A stretch of 64,000 nucleotides of DNA. Source: Polynucleobacter sp. SHI8 (GTDB lineage Bacteria > Pseudomonadota > Gammaproteobacteria > Burkholderiales > Burkholderiaceae). Made by a program: the position numbers and the translations under genes. Shown in pieces: positions 44,956 through 54,067 of this stretch. A model generated the notes under the pieces. It saw nothing but the letters and a program-made list of their open reading frames with translations. It made no database searches and was not told the DNA's origin. Within the stretch, counting starts at the first letter, position 1, and each line of letters opens with the position of its first letter. The stretch is taken from the NCBI RefSeq assembly GCF_027944005.1, contig NZ_AP027204.1:1054001-1118000 (forward strand), given 5' to 3'.

Positions 44956-46039
44956 AAGATAAGTCTTGGATTTCAATATCTAATTGGTTTGCTAAAGGAT
45001 TTCTATCCTCTAGAAGAATGTTTAACAGACGATCTACGATGGCAGGCGCAATTAAAAAGCCATGACGATATAAGCCATTGACATGAATGAAACGATGGTC
45101 TTTGTGAAGCATTATTTTGGGTAAGTTATTTTTAAAGCTAGGTCGACACTGAGCGCCTGATTCTAGGATGCGTGCCTCTGCAAATCCAGAATGAACGGTA
45201 TAGGCAGCACTCAGTAGCTCTAGAGCAGACCTCACACTCATCGGTGAATCATCTTCAGATTCAATTTCTGTCGCGCCAATCACATAAACATGATTTCTTT
45301 TTGGGGCAATATAAATTGGGTACTTAGGATGGATTAAACGAACAGGGCGAGTAAGCTTTACTTCGGGAGCATAGATACGGATAACTTCGCCGCGGACCCC
45401 TCTTAAGTCGGGTACATTGGACTTTGCGCCTAAGCCTCTACAGTCAATCACATGATCAAACGTATCTGTAGGAAATTCCTCTACATTAACCGCGAACTGC
45501 CATTGATATTGCACTCCCAATTCAATACCTTTTTTGAGGAGGCCATCCAATAGCTCCCGATTATCTAACTGACCTTCCTCCGGTAGAAAAATACCTTCCT
45601 CAAATTGACGACTTAACTGTGGCTCAAGTTGGATTAAGTCGAGTTTGTTGAGATTTTGCACAAGGTGCGAATGGGTAAGGGATTCGGTGGTTTTTTTTAA
45701 TTGGTTTTTAAAGTGTTGTGCACTAGAAGCGTCTTGTTGGTGCCAAACAATCAATGAACCATTTTGTTGGAAGAAAACATCCTCTTTTAGGAGTTTAAGG
45801 ATTTTCGGCCAGCGGACTAAACTGTAGTAACCCATCCTCACAATACTCTCTTCGGTACTGACAGATTCGGCAAGAGGGGCAAGCATAGCAGCAGCGACAA
45901 AAGCCGCAGACTGCGGACTTTGAGGGCTACTTTTGTCATAGACGCTGACTTGGCAGCCTGCATTTGCTAACTCAACTGCAAGCAGTCTACCTAATAATCC
46001 AGCGCCCAGAATTGCGATGTTTTTGCGAGAAGGAGTCAC
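44939..46039 (-). CDS. thiO: glycine oxidase ThiO
   Basis: FAD-dependent amine oxidase of the DAO family that makes dehydroglycine for thiazole synthesis. 366 residues, GTG start. The N-terminal NIAILGAGLLGRLLAVELA is the dinucleotide fold. EEGIFLPEEGQLDNRELLDGL, GLGAKSNVPDLRGVRGEVIRI and the C-terminal FIHVNGLYRHGFLIAPAIV are typical. It lies between thiC and thiS in the operon. The enzyme consumes O2, which points to aerobic thiazole synthesis. Confidence 0.93.
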   Translation of the reverse strand: MTPSRKNIAILGAGLLGRLLAVELANAGCQVSVYDKSSPQSPQSAAFVAAAMLAPLAESVSTEESIVRMGYYSLVRWPKILKLLKEDVFFQQNGSLIVWHQQDASSAQHFKNQLKKTTESLTHSHLVQNLNKLDLIQLEPQLSRQFEEGIFLPEEGQLDNRELLDGLLKKGIELGVQYQWQFAVNVEEFPTDTFDHVIDCRGLGAKSNVPDLRGVRGEVIRIYAPEVKLTRPVRLIHPKYPIYIAPKRNHVYVIGATEIESEDDSPMSVRSALELLSAAYTVHSGFAEARILESGAQCRPSFKNNLPKIMLHKDHRFIHVNGLYRHGFLIAPAIVDRLLNILLEDRNPLANQLDIEIQDLSYDHIC

Positions 46040-46047
46040 TTAGATGC

Positions 46048-47919
46048 TTATTGATAAATTTGTGAACCTTTTTTACGGAATTCAATCGATTTCTCTTGCA
46101 TACCCTCTTGAGGATTATTTCCCTGATTAGCAGCGTAATCACGTACCTCTTGAGTGATTTTCATTGAGCAAAATTTAGGACCACACATCGAGCAGAAGTG
46201 AGCAATTTTTGCGCCATCAGCGGGCAGAGTTGCATCATGATATTCCCGCGCACGTTCAGGGTCTAATCCAAGATTAAATTGATCTTCCCAGCGGAACTCG
46301 AAGCGCGATTTGGAAAGGGCATTATCCCGTAACTGAGCACCGGGCATACCTTTAGCAAGGTCTGCACCATGAGCGGCAATTTTGTAGGTAATGATTCCCA
46401 CACGAACATCTTCTTTGTTTGGTAAACCAAGGTGCTCTTTAGGCGTGACATAACATAACATGGCAGTACCGTACCAACCAATCTGTGCAGCGCCAATGCC
46501 ACTGGTAATGTGATCATAGCCAGGAGCGATATCAGTAATAAGAGGGCCAAGCGTATAAAAGGGAGCTTCTAAACAATGCTTGAGTTCTTCATGCATGTTT
46601 TCTTCGATGCGTTGCATTGGCACATGACCAGGACCTTCAATCATGACTTGTACGTCATGCTGCCAAGCAATTTGCGTTAGTTCGCCAAGTGTGCGAAGTT
46701 CACCAAATTGGGCTGCGTCATTTGAGTCAGCAATACAACCAGGGCGAAGTCCATCGCCAAGACTAAATGAAACGTCATAGGCATTCATGATTTCACAGAT
46801 TTCATTGAAGTGTGTGTAGAGGAAGTTTTCTTTGTGATGTGCAAGACACCACTTAGCCATAATTGATCCACCACGAGAAACGATACCTGTTATGCGGTCT
46901 GCTGTTAGCGGGACATAACGGAGTAAAACACCCGCATGGATCGTAAAGTAGTCGACACCTTGCTCAGCCTGTTCAATCAGCGTATCTTTGAAAATTTCCC
47001 AAGTGAGATCCTCAGCAACACCACCCACTTTATCTAAAGCTTGATAAATCGGTACCGTACCAATCGGAACGGGGGAGTTACGAATTATCCATTCACGGGT
47101 TTCATGAATGTTATCGCCAGTAGATAAATCCATGATCGTATCTGCGCCCCAACGAATCGACCAAATCATTTTTTCAACTTCTTCATTGATGGAAGACGTG
47201 ACAGCGGAATTACCTAAGTTGCCATTGATTTTGACACGGAAGTTACGACCGATAATCATTGGCTCTAATTCGGGATGATTGATATTGGCCGGGATAATAG
47301 CGCGTCCAGCAGCAATTTCTTGACGCACAAACTCTGCAGTAACCTCTTCAGGAAGATTGGCTCCATAGGAATGACCAGGATGTTGTTTGAGGATTTGTTG
47401 ATAACGAGGATCTTTGCGCAGACTAGCCAGATTTAAAGATTCCCGCAGGGCAACGTATTCCATTTCAGGAGTAATAATGCCTTTTTTTGCGTAATGCATT
47501 TGACTCACATTGTGACCTTCCTTCGCAACGCGAGGAGGGGCTATGTGCGAAAAACGTAAATGTTTCGTTTTGGCATCTTGAGCACGCGCTATTCCGTATA
47601 TGGAAGTTGGGCCTGCGAGTTCAACCGTATCATTTCGATCAATAATCCAAGGTTTTCTTGGAACTGGTAAACCTTCTTCTAAATTAATGACTACCTCGGG
47701 ATCACTGTAAGGGCCTGAAGTGTCATAGACAGGAATCGGGGGGTTTTCTAGTAATTCCCCTGTTGAAGTTTTGGTAGCAGTTTGTTCAATCACACGATAC
47801 GGTGCCAAAATATCTGGGCGAGAGCCAGTGAGGTATCTTTTAGTAGATGCTGGATAGGCGAACTTTTGACCGAGGTCTTGTTCTAGGCTACCTAAAGTAA
47901 GTTCTTGGGGTTTATTCAT
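46048..47919 (-). CDS. thiC: phosphomethylpyrimidine synthase ThiC
   Basis: Radical-SAM enzyme that rearranges aminoimidazole ribotide to HMP-P. 623 residues from ATG 47919 with GGAG at 7 nt; the longer frame to 47961 runs into the riboswitch platform. Signatures are RQEIAAGRAIIPANINHPE, GADTIMDLSTGDNIHETREWI, the VMIEGPGHVPM block and the C-terminal cluster motif CSMCGPKFC. First gene of thiCOSGE. A TPP riboswitch lies just upstream. Confidence 0.97.
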   Translation of the reverse strand: MNKPQELTLGSLEQDLGQKFAYPASTKRYLTGSRPDILAPYRVIEQTATKTSTGELLENPPIPVYDTSGPYSDPEVVINLEEGLPVPRKPWIIDRNDTVELAGPTSIYGIARAQDAKTKHLRFSHIAPPRVAKEGHNVSQMHYAKKGIITPEMEYVALRESLNLASLRKDPRYQQILKQHPGHSYGANLPEEVTAEFVRQEIAAGRAIIPANINHPELEPMIIGRNFRVKINGNLGNSAVTSSINEEVEKMIWSIRWGADTIMDLSTGDNIHETREWIIRNSPVPIGTVPIYQALDKVGGVAEDLTWEIFKDTLIEQAEQGVDYFTIHAGVLLRYVPLTADRITGIVSRGGSIMAKWCLAHHKENFLYTHFNEICEIMNAYDVSFSLGDGLRPGCIADSNDAAQFGELRTLGELTQIAWQHDVQVMIEGPGHVPMQRIEENMHEELKHCLEAPFYTLGPLITDIAPGYDHITSGIGAAQIGWYGTAMLCYVTPKEHLGLPNKEDVRVGIITYKIAAHGADLAKGMPGAQLRDNALSKSRFEFRWEDQFNLGLDPERAREYHDATLPADGAKIAHFCSMCGPKFCSMKITQEVRDYAANQGNNPQEGMQEKSIEFRKKGSQIYQ

Positions 47920-47920
47920 G

Positions 47921-47962
47921 ATTGATCTCCGTAGCAATGCATTGGGATGAACAGAGATCAAT
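47921..47962 (-). promoter_or_regulatory. putative SD-sequestering hairpin of thiC
   Basis: On the minus strand ATTGATCTC (47962-47954) can pair fully with GAGATCAAT (47929-47921). The second arm contains most of the thiC ribosome site GGAG (47930-47927). The stem follows the riboswitch P1 strand after 4 nt, so it is a likely translational expression platform. The alternative, ON-state pairing was not worked out. Confidence 0.55.
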
Positions 47963-47966
47963 TTTT

Positions 47967-48046
47967 GAAACTCCTCACGCCAGCATTATCTGGTTCGAGT
48001 GAAGGGTATTTCTCAGCCAATAGACATCTATTAGCACCCCTGTTTC
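47967..48046 (-). promoter_or_regulatory. TPP riboswitch (THI element)
   Basis: The minus strand shows the conserved THI-box parts in order: ACAGGGGTGC, GGCTGAGAAATACCC, CGAACCAGATAATGCTGGCG and TGAGGAG. A closing P1 helix GAAAC/GTTTC (48046-48042 with 47971-47967) is present. It lies directly upstream of thiC and should lower thiCOSGE expression when thiamine pyrophosphate is bound. Confidence 0.95.
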
Positions 48047-48053
48047 ATCCAAG

Positions 48054-48076
48054 CCTTAATTTAACATAAATTAAGG
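48054..48076 (-). terminator. terminator of the aldo/keto reductase gene
   Basis: A perfect 10-bp stem (CCTTAATTTA / TAAATTAAGG) with a 3-nt loop, 3 nt after the aldo/keto reductase stop. The T-run on the minus strand is missing and the stem is A+T-rich, so read-through into the thi leader is possible. In the plus direction TTTT follows. Confidence 0.55.
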
Positions 48077-48078
48077 TT

Positions 48079-49119
48079 TTACTTTACTTTTACTGGTGGA
48101 TTTGCTCGGTAAGCGGCTTGAAAATCGATCATCCAGCCAGGATATTCCTTAGGAATCGCACTGATTGAGTCAAGTTGAGCGATTTCATCAGGGCTTAGAA
48201 CCAGAGAAGAAGCTTCGACATTATCTAACAGTTGTTCCTTTGTTTTGGCACCAATAATGACTGAAGAAACCTCTTTCTTAGCTAAAACCCAAGCCAATGC
48301 AACTCTGGCAACTGAAACACCATGGGCTTTAGCGATTGGTTCCATGGCTTCGATGCAGGTGTAGGCTCGATCTTTATTGATTGGCGGAAAATCAAACTCT
48401 CCAGATCGTCTAGAGCCTGCTGGAGCATTTACGTTACGTTGATATTTTCCAGATAAAAAGCCACCAGCGAGAGGGCTCCAGACCATCAAGCCCAAACCTT
48501 GATCATTTAATAATGGGAAAACCTCACGCTCCAGATCACGACTAGCGATGGAATAGAAGGCTTGAACACTGATAAATTCACTATAGTTTTTTGCTCTAGA
48601 AATTCCCAGTGATTTCATGATTTGCCAAGCAGCCATATTACAAAGACCAATATAACGAACCTTGCCACTCCGAACCACATCATTTAAAGCACCCAATGTT
48701 TCTTCTAAAGGAGTTAAAGGATCAAAGCCATGTATTTGATATAAATCGATATAGTCGAGTTGAAGACGTTTGAGACTAGCGTCTACCTCATTAAAAATAT
48801 GGAATCTTGATTGACCACGACCGTTTGGAGTTTCATCCATGATGCCAGTTGATTTTGTAGCAATAACGATTTGATCTCTAGTTATACGCGTGTCTTTGAT
48901 CGCTTGACCCAAAAAAGATTCTGACTCACCAAATGAATAAACATTGGCTGTATCAATAAAATTAATACCTTCATCATAAGCAGTCTGAACTAATTGATTG
49001 ACATCTTTTTGCTGGAGTCCACCCATGACAGACCAAAATCCTTGGTTACCAAAGGTCATGGTTCCTAAGCAGAGTTCTGAAACATAAAGACCAGTAGGTC
49101 CAAGTAAGCGATATTTCAT
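48079..49119 (-). CDS. aldo/keto reductase
   Basis: NAD(P)H-dependent oxidoreductase of the AKR superfamily, 346 residues, cytosolic. Signatures are LCLGTMTFG, the catalytic Asp in FIDTANVYSFGESE with Tyr, the Lys in VIATKSTG, the His in DLYQIHGFDPLTP and the C-terminal VSSVIIGAKTKEQLLDN. It resembles the AKR11/12-type plant-auxin-induced group. AGGA precedes the ATG. It lies 21 nt downstream of an SDR gene on the same strand, probably one catabolic operon with the Bug gene at 50 kb. Confidence 0.92.
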   Translation of the reverse strand: MKYRLLGPTGLYVSELCLGTMTFGNQGFWSVMGGLQQKDVNQLVQTAYDEGINFIDTANVYSFGESESFLGQAIKDTRITRDQIVIATKSTGIMDETPNGRGQSRFHIFNEVDASLKRLQLDYIDLYQIHGFDPLTPLEETLGALNDVVRSGKVRYIGLCNMAAWQIMKSLGISRAKNYSEFISVQAFYSIASRDLEREVFPLLNDQGLGLMVWSPLAGGFLSGKYQRNVNAPAGSRRSGEFDFPPINKDRAYTCIEAMEPIAKAHGVSVARVALAWVLAKKEVSSVIIGAKTKEQLLDNVEASSLVLSPDEIAQLDSISAIPKEYPGWMIDFQAAYRANPPVKVK

Positions 49120-49140
49120 AGGGTTTCCTAATAAGAAGAA

Positions 49141-49917
49141 TTAATATCTATAGCGTGAGCCGCCATCCACACTCATGACTTCACCACTAATATAAGCAGC
49201 TTGCTCTGAAGCAAGGAAGAGGGCGAGGTTGGCAATTTCTGATGGTTCGCCCATACGGCCGTAGGGTAAGTTTTTCATTAAATTTTCATAAGCTTTACGG
49301 TCGGCATCTGATGTTGGGTTAACCAATACCTCTGTTCTAGGCGTGCGGATTAAGCCAGGATGGATACCGACTATACGAATATTGTCGTTTGTACTTTCTG
49401 ACCCCATCGCTTTCGTAAACGCGGCAAGTGCTGCGTTTGCAGTACTGGTGCCAATTGATTTGAAATTGAGGCGATCAGCTGCAATACCAATAATATTAAT
49501 GATGACCCCACCATGAGGACGCTTTTGCATAAATGGGTAAATTCTTCGTGTAAGGAATATGGTAGACATGACTTTACCTTCCCAAGCATCACGAAATTTT
49601 GCAGGATCGATATCTTTGAGAGTTCCGCGACCCATGGCACCTGCAGAATTCACCAAAATATCGGCATCCTCATAAAACGGCGCGAGTGAATCAATATTTT
49701 TGTCGTCAGAAAGATTGACCGCCATTGACTTAACATCGACACCAAACTCGTGAACAAGGTCTTGATGGGCTTTTTCTAACGAGACTGAATCTCTTGCAAC
49801 AAGACGAATTGCACATCCTTGAGCGGCAAAAGCTCTGGCAATGGCAAAACCAATACCCTTTGAGCCTCCAGTGACGATGACAATTTTATTTTTTAAATCA
49901 GAATACATGACGGACAT
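49141..49917 (-). CDS. SDR family oxidoreductase
   Basis: Short-chain dehydrogenase, 258 residues. The cofactor motif TGGSKGIGFAIA (about 16-27) and NSAGAMG are normal. At the active site the usual YxxxK is missing: the segment is TSTANAALAAFTKAMG, with Thr/Ala where Tyr normally lies and Ala where Lys lies. The C-terminal GEVMSVDGGSRYRY is typical. Start codon choice (49917 or 49908) is uncertain, as no ribosome site is seen. It lies between the Bug gene and the aldo/keto reductase gene on the same strand. Confidence 0.85.
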   Translation of the reverse strand: MSVMYSDLKNKIVIVTGGSKGIGFAIARAFAAQGCAIRLVARDSVSLEKAHQDLVHEFGVDVKSMAVNLSDDKNIDSLAPFYEDADILVNSAGAMGRGTLKDIDPAKFRDAWEGKVMSTIFLTRRIYPFMQKRPHGGVIINIIGIAADRLNFKSIGTSTANAALAAFTKAMGSESTNDNIRIVGIHPGLIRTPRTEVLVNPTSDADRKAYENLMKNLPYGRMGEPSEIANLALFLASEQAAYISGEVMSVDGGSRYRY

Positions 49918-49927
49918 AAGTTATTTT

Positions 49928-50893
49928 CTATTCAGGTTTGAGGTTGAGGGATTGAATGACTTTGCCCCAGAATTGATTTTCTTTGGCAATAAATTTAGCG
50001 AATTGTTCTGGGTTGTCGGTAAATGTCTCTGCGCCAATATCATTTAATTTTTTAAGCATGGCAGGACTATTCATGATTTTGACAATTTCAGTATTTAACT
50101 GATTCACAATTGCTGGAGGAGTTTTCGCAGGCAAGAATAATGCATACCATTCGTTGGTAACCACATTAGGATATCCAGACTCGGCAATCGTTGGGACATC
50201 TGCTAATGCGGGGGGTCTTTTGGAGCCCGTAGTTGCAATAGCACGAATCGCTCCAGATTTGACATGTGGAATTGTTGCAGTTGGACTATTAATAAAGACC
50301 TGGAATCTACCCCCCAGAAAATCGGTTAGTGCAGGACCACCACCTTTGTAGGGAACACTTAAAACATCAATACCGGCCTCTTTCTTGAGGTATTCCATCG
50401 TTAAGTGTCCTGAAGATAAGCCACCAGGTTGACCGTAAGCTAAAACACCAGGATTTGCTTTTGCATAAGCGATAAATTCCGGGAAGGTTTTTACAGGAAT
50501 ACTCGGATGAACTGTCATAAGACCAGGCATGATGCCAAGCATCGCAAGCGGTATCAGGTCCTTCATGACATCGAAGGGAATATTTTTGGAAACATACGGA
50601 TTAATCACTAAAGAACTAATTCCTAAGCCAATCGTATAGCCATCTGGAGTAGCTTTTGCAACTTCATTATTGCCAATTATTTGATTACCACCAGGTTTGT
50701 TTTCCACAATGACTGTTTGACCTAATGATTTAGAAAGTTCGACGGCAAGATTGCGTGCTAGAAAATCAGCAGTTGCTCCAGGTGCAAGTGGTACGATTAT
50801 TTTAATAGGTCTTGTAGGATAAGGATCTGCCGCATGACCTACGGATATAAAAAGACTTTGAACTACAAAAAATAATGCAATGAATACCTTCAT
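49928..50893 (-). CDS. Bug/TctC family substrate-binding protein
   Basis: 321 residues from ATG 50893, which has AAGGAG at 5-nt spacing. Signal peptide to about residue 21 (SVGHAAD). Core blocks are IKIIVPLAPGATADFLARNLA, VIVENKPGGNQIIGNNEVA, VPYKGGGPALTDFLGGRF and IAESGYPNVVTNEWYALFLPA. It heads a minus-strand run with an SDR and an aldo/keto reductase, which hints at import and oxidation of a hydroxy acid or sugar acid. It is divergent from the Gfo/Idh/MocA gene. Confidence 0.93.
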   Translation of the reverse strand: MKVFIALFFVVQSLFISVGHAADPYPTRPIKIIVPLAPGATADFLARNLAVELSKSLGQTVIVENKPGGNQIIGNNEVAKATPDGYTIGLGISSLVINPYVSKNIPFDVMKDLIPLAMLGIMPGLMTVHPSIPVKTFPEFIAYAKANPGVLAYGQPGGLSSGHLTMEYLKKEAGIDVLSVPYKGGGPALTDFLGGRFQVFINSPTATIPHVKSGAIRAIATTGSKRPPALADVPTIAESGYPNVVTNEWYALFLPAKTPPAIVNQLNTEIVKIMNSPAMLKKLNDIGAETFTDNPEQFAKFIAKENQFWGKVIQSLNLKPE

Positions 50894-51079
50894 AAACACT
50901 CCTTATGTTTTGGTAAAACCAAACACACTAAGTTGTTATCTATTGAGGATAACTACCGTATGTCTCCGTATTTTTTAATTTTGATGAATTCATTATATTC
51001 AAAAATGATGGTACTAGGAATTCACCTCGTTTATACATAAGTAAGTGTAAAATCTTCTTATAAAAAAAGGAGACATATC

Positions 51080-52156
51080 ATGGGTAAACCATTAGGTATT
51101 GGAGTTATAGGCTCTGGCAGGATTGGTACTTTACGCGCTAGATTGGCATCCAAACATCCCTCGGTAGGTTTTTTAGCCATATCTGACCAAGACGAAGCAA
51201 AAGCAAAGCAATTGGCCCAAACATGTCAAGCAGACTTTTATACGTCTAACAATGATGACGTGATATCACATCCTCAGGTAAATGCTGTTTTTGTTTCGAC
51301 ACCAGAAAATTACCATGTGGCACCAATCATTCGAGCGTTGGAGTTAGGCAAACCAGTACTTGTTGAAAAGCCCTTGGCTATGAATTTAGAAGATGCTGAC
51401 AAAGTGTTGAAAGTTTTAAAAGAAACCAATGGAAGTTTACATATTGGATACAGTCGGCGATTCAAAGAGTGTTATCTTCGCGCCAAAGAACAAATGAACC
51501 ATCAACGTTTAGGAAAAATTGTTGGTGGGCAGGCTCGCGTGTATAACTCCCGTTCACAAGCGTTTTCAATATTAAAAAGAGATCCGCATGCAACTCCAGT
51601 AGTTGATGTACTGACCTACTATGTGGACTTAATGTGTTGGTTATTGGAAGATCAATGCCATCCAGTAGAAATTATTGCACGTGGTCAAGCTGGAATCTTC
51701 AAGGAAGCAGGATTTGGAGCAGATGATGTCACTTGGGCCATTGTGACTTTTTCAGATGGTGCAGTCATTAATTTAGGTATTAGCTATGCTTTACCAGCAA
51801 AATACCCAACTCTTGGTCAATCTGATCGACTTGAGTTACTTGGTCTTGAAGGAACGATGATCATTGATGATGATCACATGGATCATCTGCTGTATTCTGA
51901 CAGAGGGATTCCTCATGCCTATGTACCTGATCATGCAGTCAACATGGCATTTTTAGGCAGTAATACTGCTGGTGATTGGGCGTGTGGAGATTTTTGGGGG
52001 CCTTTAGGGAACGAAACACGTTCTTGGCTTGATCAATTAGTCACCGGTCAGGCAACTATGCACTGTAATCCAATGCAAGCTAGAAGAAATTTAGAAACTA
52101 CATTAGCAATCGAAAAAGCTGTTGCCACTGGAATGCCCGTTAGACTGCCTTTGTAA
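51080..52156 (+). CDS. Gfo/Idh/MocA family oxidoreductase
   Basis: NAD(P)-dependent dehydrogenase, 358 residues, start after AAGGAG. The N-terminal Rossmann domain has GVIGSGRIGTLRA (about 8-20). PENYHVAPIIRALELGKPVLVEKPLAMN includes the family EKP motif (in parts, about 75-102), and the second domain begins GYSRRFKECYLRA. It resembles myo-inositol 2-dehydrogenase-like enzymes, but the substrate is open. A likely same-strand unit continues with an SDR-like gene and a Bug gene, 112 and 20 nt downstream. Confidence 0.9.
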   Translation: MGKPLGIGVIGSGRIGTLRARLASKHPSVGFLAISDQDEAKAKQLAQTCQADFYTSNNDDVISHPQVNAVFVSTPENYHVAPIIRALELGKPVLVEKPLAMNLEDADKVLKVLKETNGSLHIGYSRRFKECYLRAKEQMNHQRLGKIVGGQARVYNSRSQAFSILKRDPHATPVVDVLTYYVDLMCWLLEDQCHPVEIIARGQAGIFKEAGFGADDVTWAIVTFSDGAVINLGISYALPAKYPTLGQSDRLELLGLEGTMIIDDDHMDHLLYSDRGIPHAYVPDHAVNMAFLGSNTAGDWACGDFWGPLGNETRSWLDQLVTGQATMHCNPMQARRNLETTLAIEKAVATGMPVRLPL

Positions 52157-52268
52157 ATCCTGAAATGTTTGTCACGGTTGGAACTTCTAATTTTAAGATA
52201 CTGACTAGCATTTATTTAGTTTGGTAAGAGATATTCTTAAATAGAGCGCAATAATAAGGAGCAAAAAA

Positions 52269-53048
52269 ATGGATTTAGGCATACAAGGTAAAAAAGCAAT
52301 TATTTGTGCGTCATCCAAAGGACTTGGAAAAGCATGCGCCTTATCCCTTACCAAAGAAGGTGTTTTAGTCACTATTAATGGACGAACTCAAGCGACGATT
52401 GATCAGGCGATTGAAGAAATTTATCAAGCCACAGGAGTACGAATCCATGGAGTAGCGGGAGATATTCGGACAGAGGAGGGAAGATTTGCCCTTCTAGCAG
52501 GATGTCCTGATGCGGATATTTTGGTGACTAATAATGAAGGACCAAAACCAGGAAACTTTGCTGATTGGGGTAGGGATGAGTATTTAGAAGCATTTGATGC
52601 GAATATGCTGGGACCTGTTCTGATGATTCGTGGCGTATTGCCTGGAATGCGCGAAAGAAAATTTGGCCGTATCGTCAATATTACTTCTGCGATGGTAAAG
52701 TCACCATTGCCTCATCAAGGTTTATCTACGGCAGCAAGAACCGCTCTAACAGCCGTCTGTAAAGCTATCTCTAGAGATGTAGCGCAAGACAATGTGACCA
52801 TTAATAATTTATTGCCAGAACGCATCGACACAGGTCGTCAAATCCAAATGACAGAGCGACAAGCGAAGATTGATAACATTTCTTTTGCTGATGCAAGAAA
52901 AAAAATTGAACTAACCATTGCCGCAAAACGCTTTGGTAAGACGGAAGAGTTTGGCGATATGTGTGCTTATTTGTGTAGTAAGCAAGCCTCATTTATTTCT
53001 GGGCAAAATATTCAGATTGATGGTGGGTCTTATAGAGGTATTGTTTAA
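52269..53048 (+). CDS. atypical SDR lacking catalytic Tyr/Lys
   Basis: 259 residues with the SDR fold but a non-standard cofactor loop (CASSKGLGKACA, residues 13-24), TNNEG in place of NNAG, and no YxxxK: after Ser140 the region reads GLSTAARTALTAVCK, giving Ser153 and Arg157 at the Tyr and Lys positions. This matches the 'BKR-like, divergent tetrad' SDR group (cd05344 as I recall it). AAGGAG precedes the ATG. It lies between the Gfo/Idh/MocA and Bug genes. Its catalytic activity is uncertain. Confidence 0.87.
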   Translation: MDLGIQGKKAIICASSKGLGKACALSLTKEGVLVTINGRTQATIDQAIEEIYQATGVRIHGVAGDIRTEEGRFALLAGCPDADILVTNNEGPKPGNFADWGRDEYLEAFDANMLGPVLMIRGVLPGMRERKFGRIVNITSAMVKSPLPHQGLSTAARTALTAVCKAISRDVAQDNVTINNLLPERIDTGRQIQMTERQAKIDNISFADARKKIELTIAAKRFGKTEEFGDMCAYLCSKQASFISGQNIQIDGGSYRGIV

Positions 53049-53068
53049 ATTAACCAGTAGATATAACC

Positions 53069-54052
53069 ATGAACCAGATTCGACGACTCGTACTAAAAAC
53101 CTCCTTTTTAACCGCCAGTGCTGGAATGTTCAATCATTCATTGGCTCAAACGAATTGGCCACAAAAGCCGATTCGTTTTATCGTACCCTTTGTACCAGGG
53201 GGTACTTCGGATATTGTTTCACGCTTAACAGCCCAGGAGTTATCGAAGTTATTGCCTTATCCAGTGATGATTGAAAATAAAGCAGGTGGTGGCGGAGTGC
53301 CAGCAATGTTAGAAGTTGCTAAATCAGCTCCCGATGGGCATACCATCATTTTGGGTCATGTTGGCTCGATGGCGGTCAATCCCTATATTTTTACGAATAC
53401 TGGATATGATGTGAATCGAGATTTTGTACCTGTTACATTAATTGCAAAAGTACCAAGTTTATTTGTGGTTCATCCGGACTTACCCGTAAATAATCTGAAA
53501 GAATTAGTTGCATACACCAAAAAGTATCCAGGTAAATTAAATTACGGCTCCGCAGGAAATGCCAGCGCTGGTCATTTGGCAATGGAATATCTTAAATTAG
53601 CAACAGGCATAGAGTTACTGCATATCCCTTATAAAGGAACAGGTCCAGCTCTTACAGATTTACTCGCCGGCAGAATACAAGTATTTTCTGCAGGAACTCC
53701 TGCCTTATTGCAATACATTCGAAGTGGAAAATTAAGAGCAATTGCAACTGGAACACCTCAACGCATACCCTCATTACCTAATTTACCAACCGTTGCGGAA
53801 CAAGGCTACAAAGGATTTGAGTCCGTGCAATGGTACGGCATCATGGCTCCAGCACAGACCCCTGAAGGAATCGTCAAAAAACTTCAAGAAGAAACTTATA
53901 AGGCTTTAAGATCGCCGGCAGTAGTTGAGCGTTTCGCCAGTGAAGATGCTGTGATAGGCGGTGGACCTTCTGCAGATTTTGCCGCGCTGATTACGCAACA
54001 ACAAGGGGTCTGGAAAGAGGTTGTTGCTAAAGCCCACATCAAAGTCGATTAA
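53069..54052 (+). CDS. Bug/TctC family substrate-binding protein
   Basis: 327 residues. The signal peptide MNQIRRLVLKTSFLTASAGM...SLAQ has a paired Arg and could be Tat- or Sec-dependent. Core blocks are IRFIVPFVPGGTSDIVSRLTA, VMIENKAGGGGVPAMLEVAK, IPYKGTGPALTDLLAGRI and SVQWYGIMAPAQTPEG. It follows the atypical SDR by 20 nt and likely supplies substrate to the Gfo/SDR pair. It converges on the FAD-linked dehydrogenase gene. Confidence 0.93.
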   Translation: MNQIRRLVLKTSFLTASAGMFNHSLAQTNWPQKPIRFIVPFVPGGTSDIVSRLTAQELSKLLPYPVMIENKAGGGGVPAMLEVAKSAPDGHTIILGHVGSMAVNPYIFTNTGYDVNRDFVPVTLIAKVPSLFVVHPDLPVNNLKELVAYTKKYPGKLNYGSAGNASAGHLAMEYLKLATGIELLHIPYKGTGPALTDLLAGRIQVFSAGTPALLQYIRSGKLRAIATGTPQRIPSLPNLPTVAEQGYKGFESVQWYGIMAPAQTPEGIVKKLQEETYKALRSPAVVERFASEDAVIGGGPSADFAALITQQQGVWKEVVAKAHIKVD

Positions 54053-54067
54053 AAGCAACTCAAGCAA

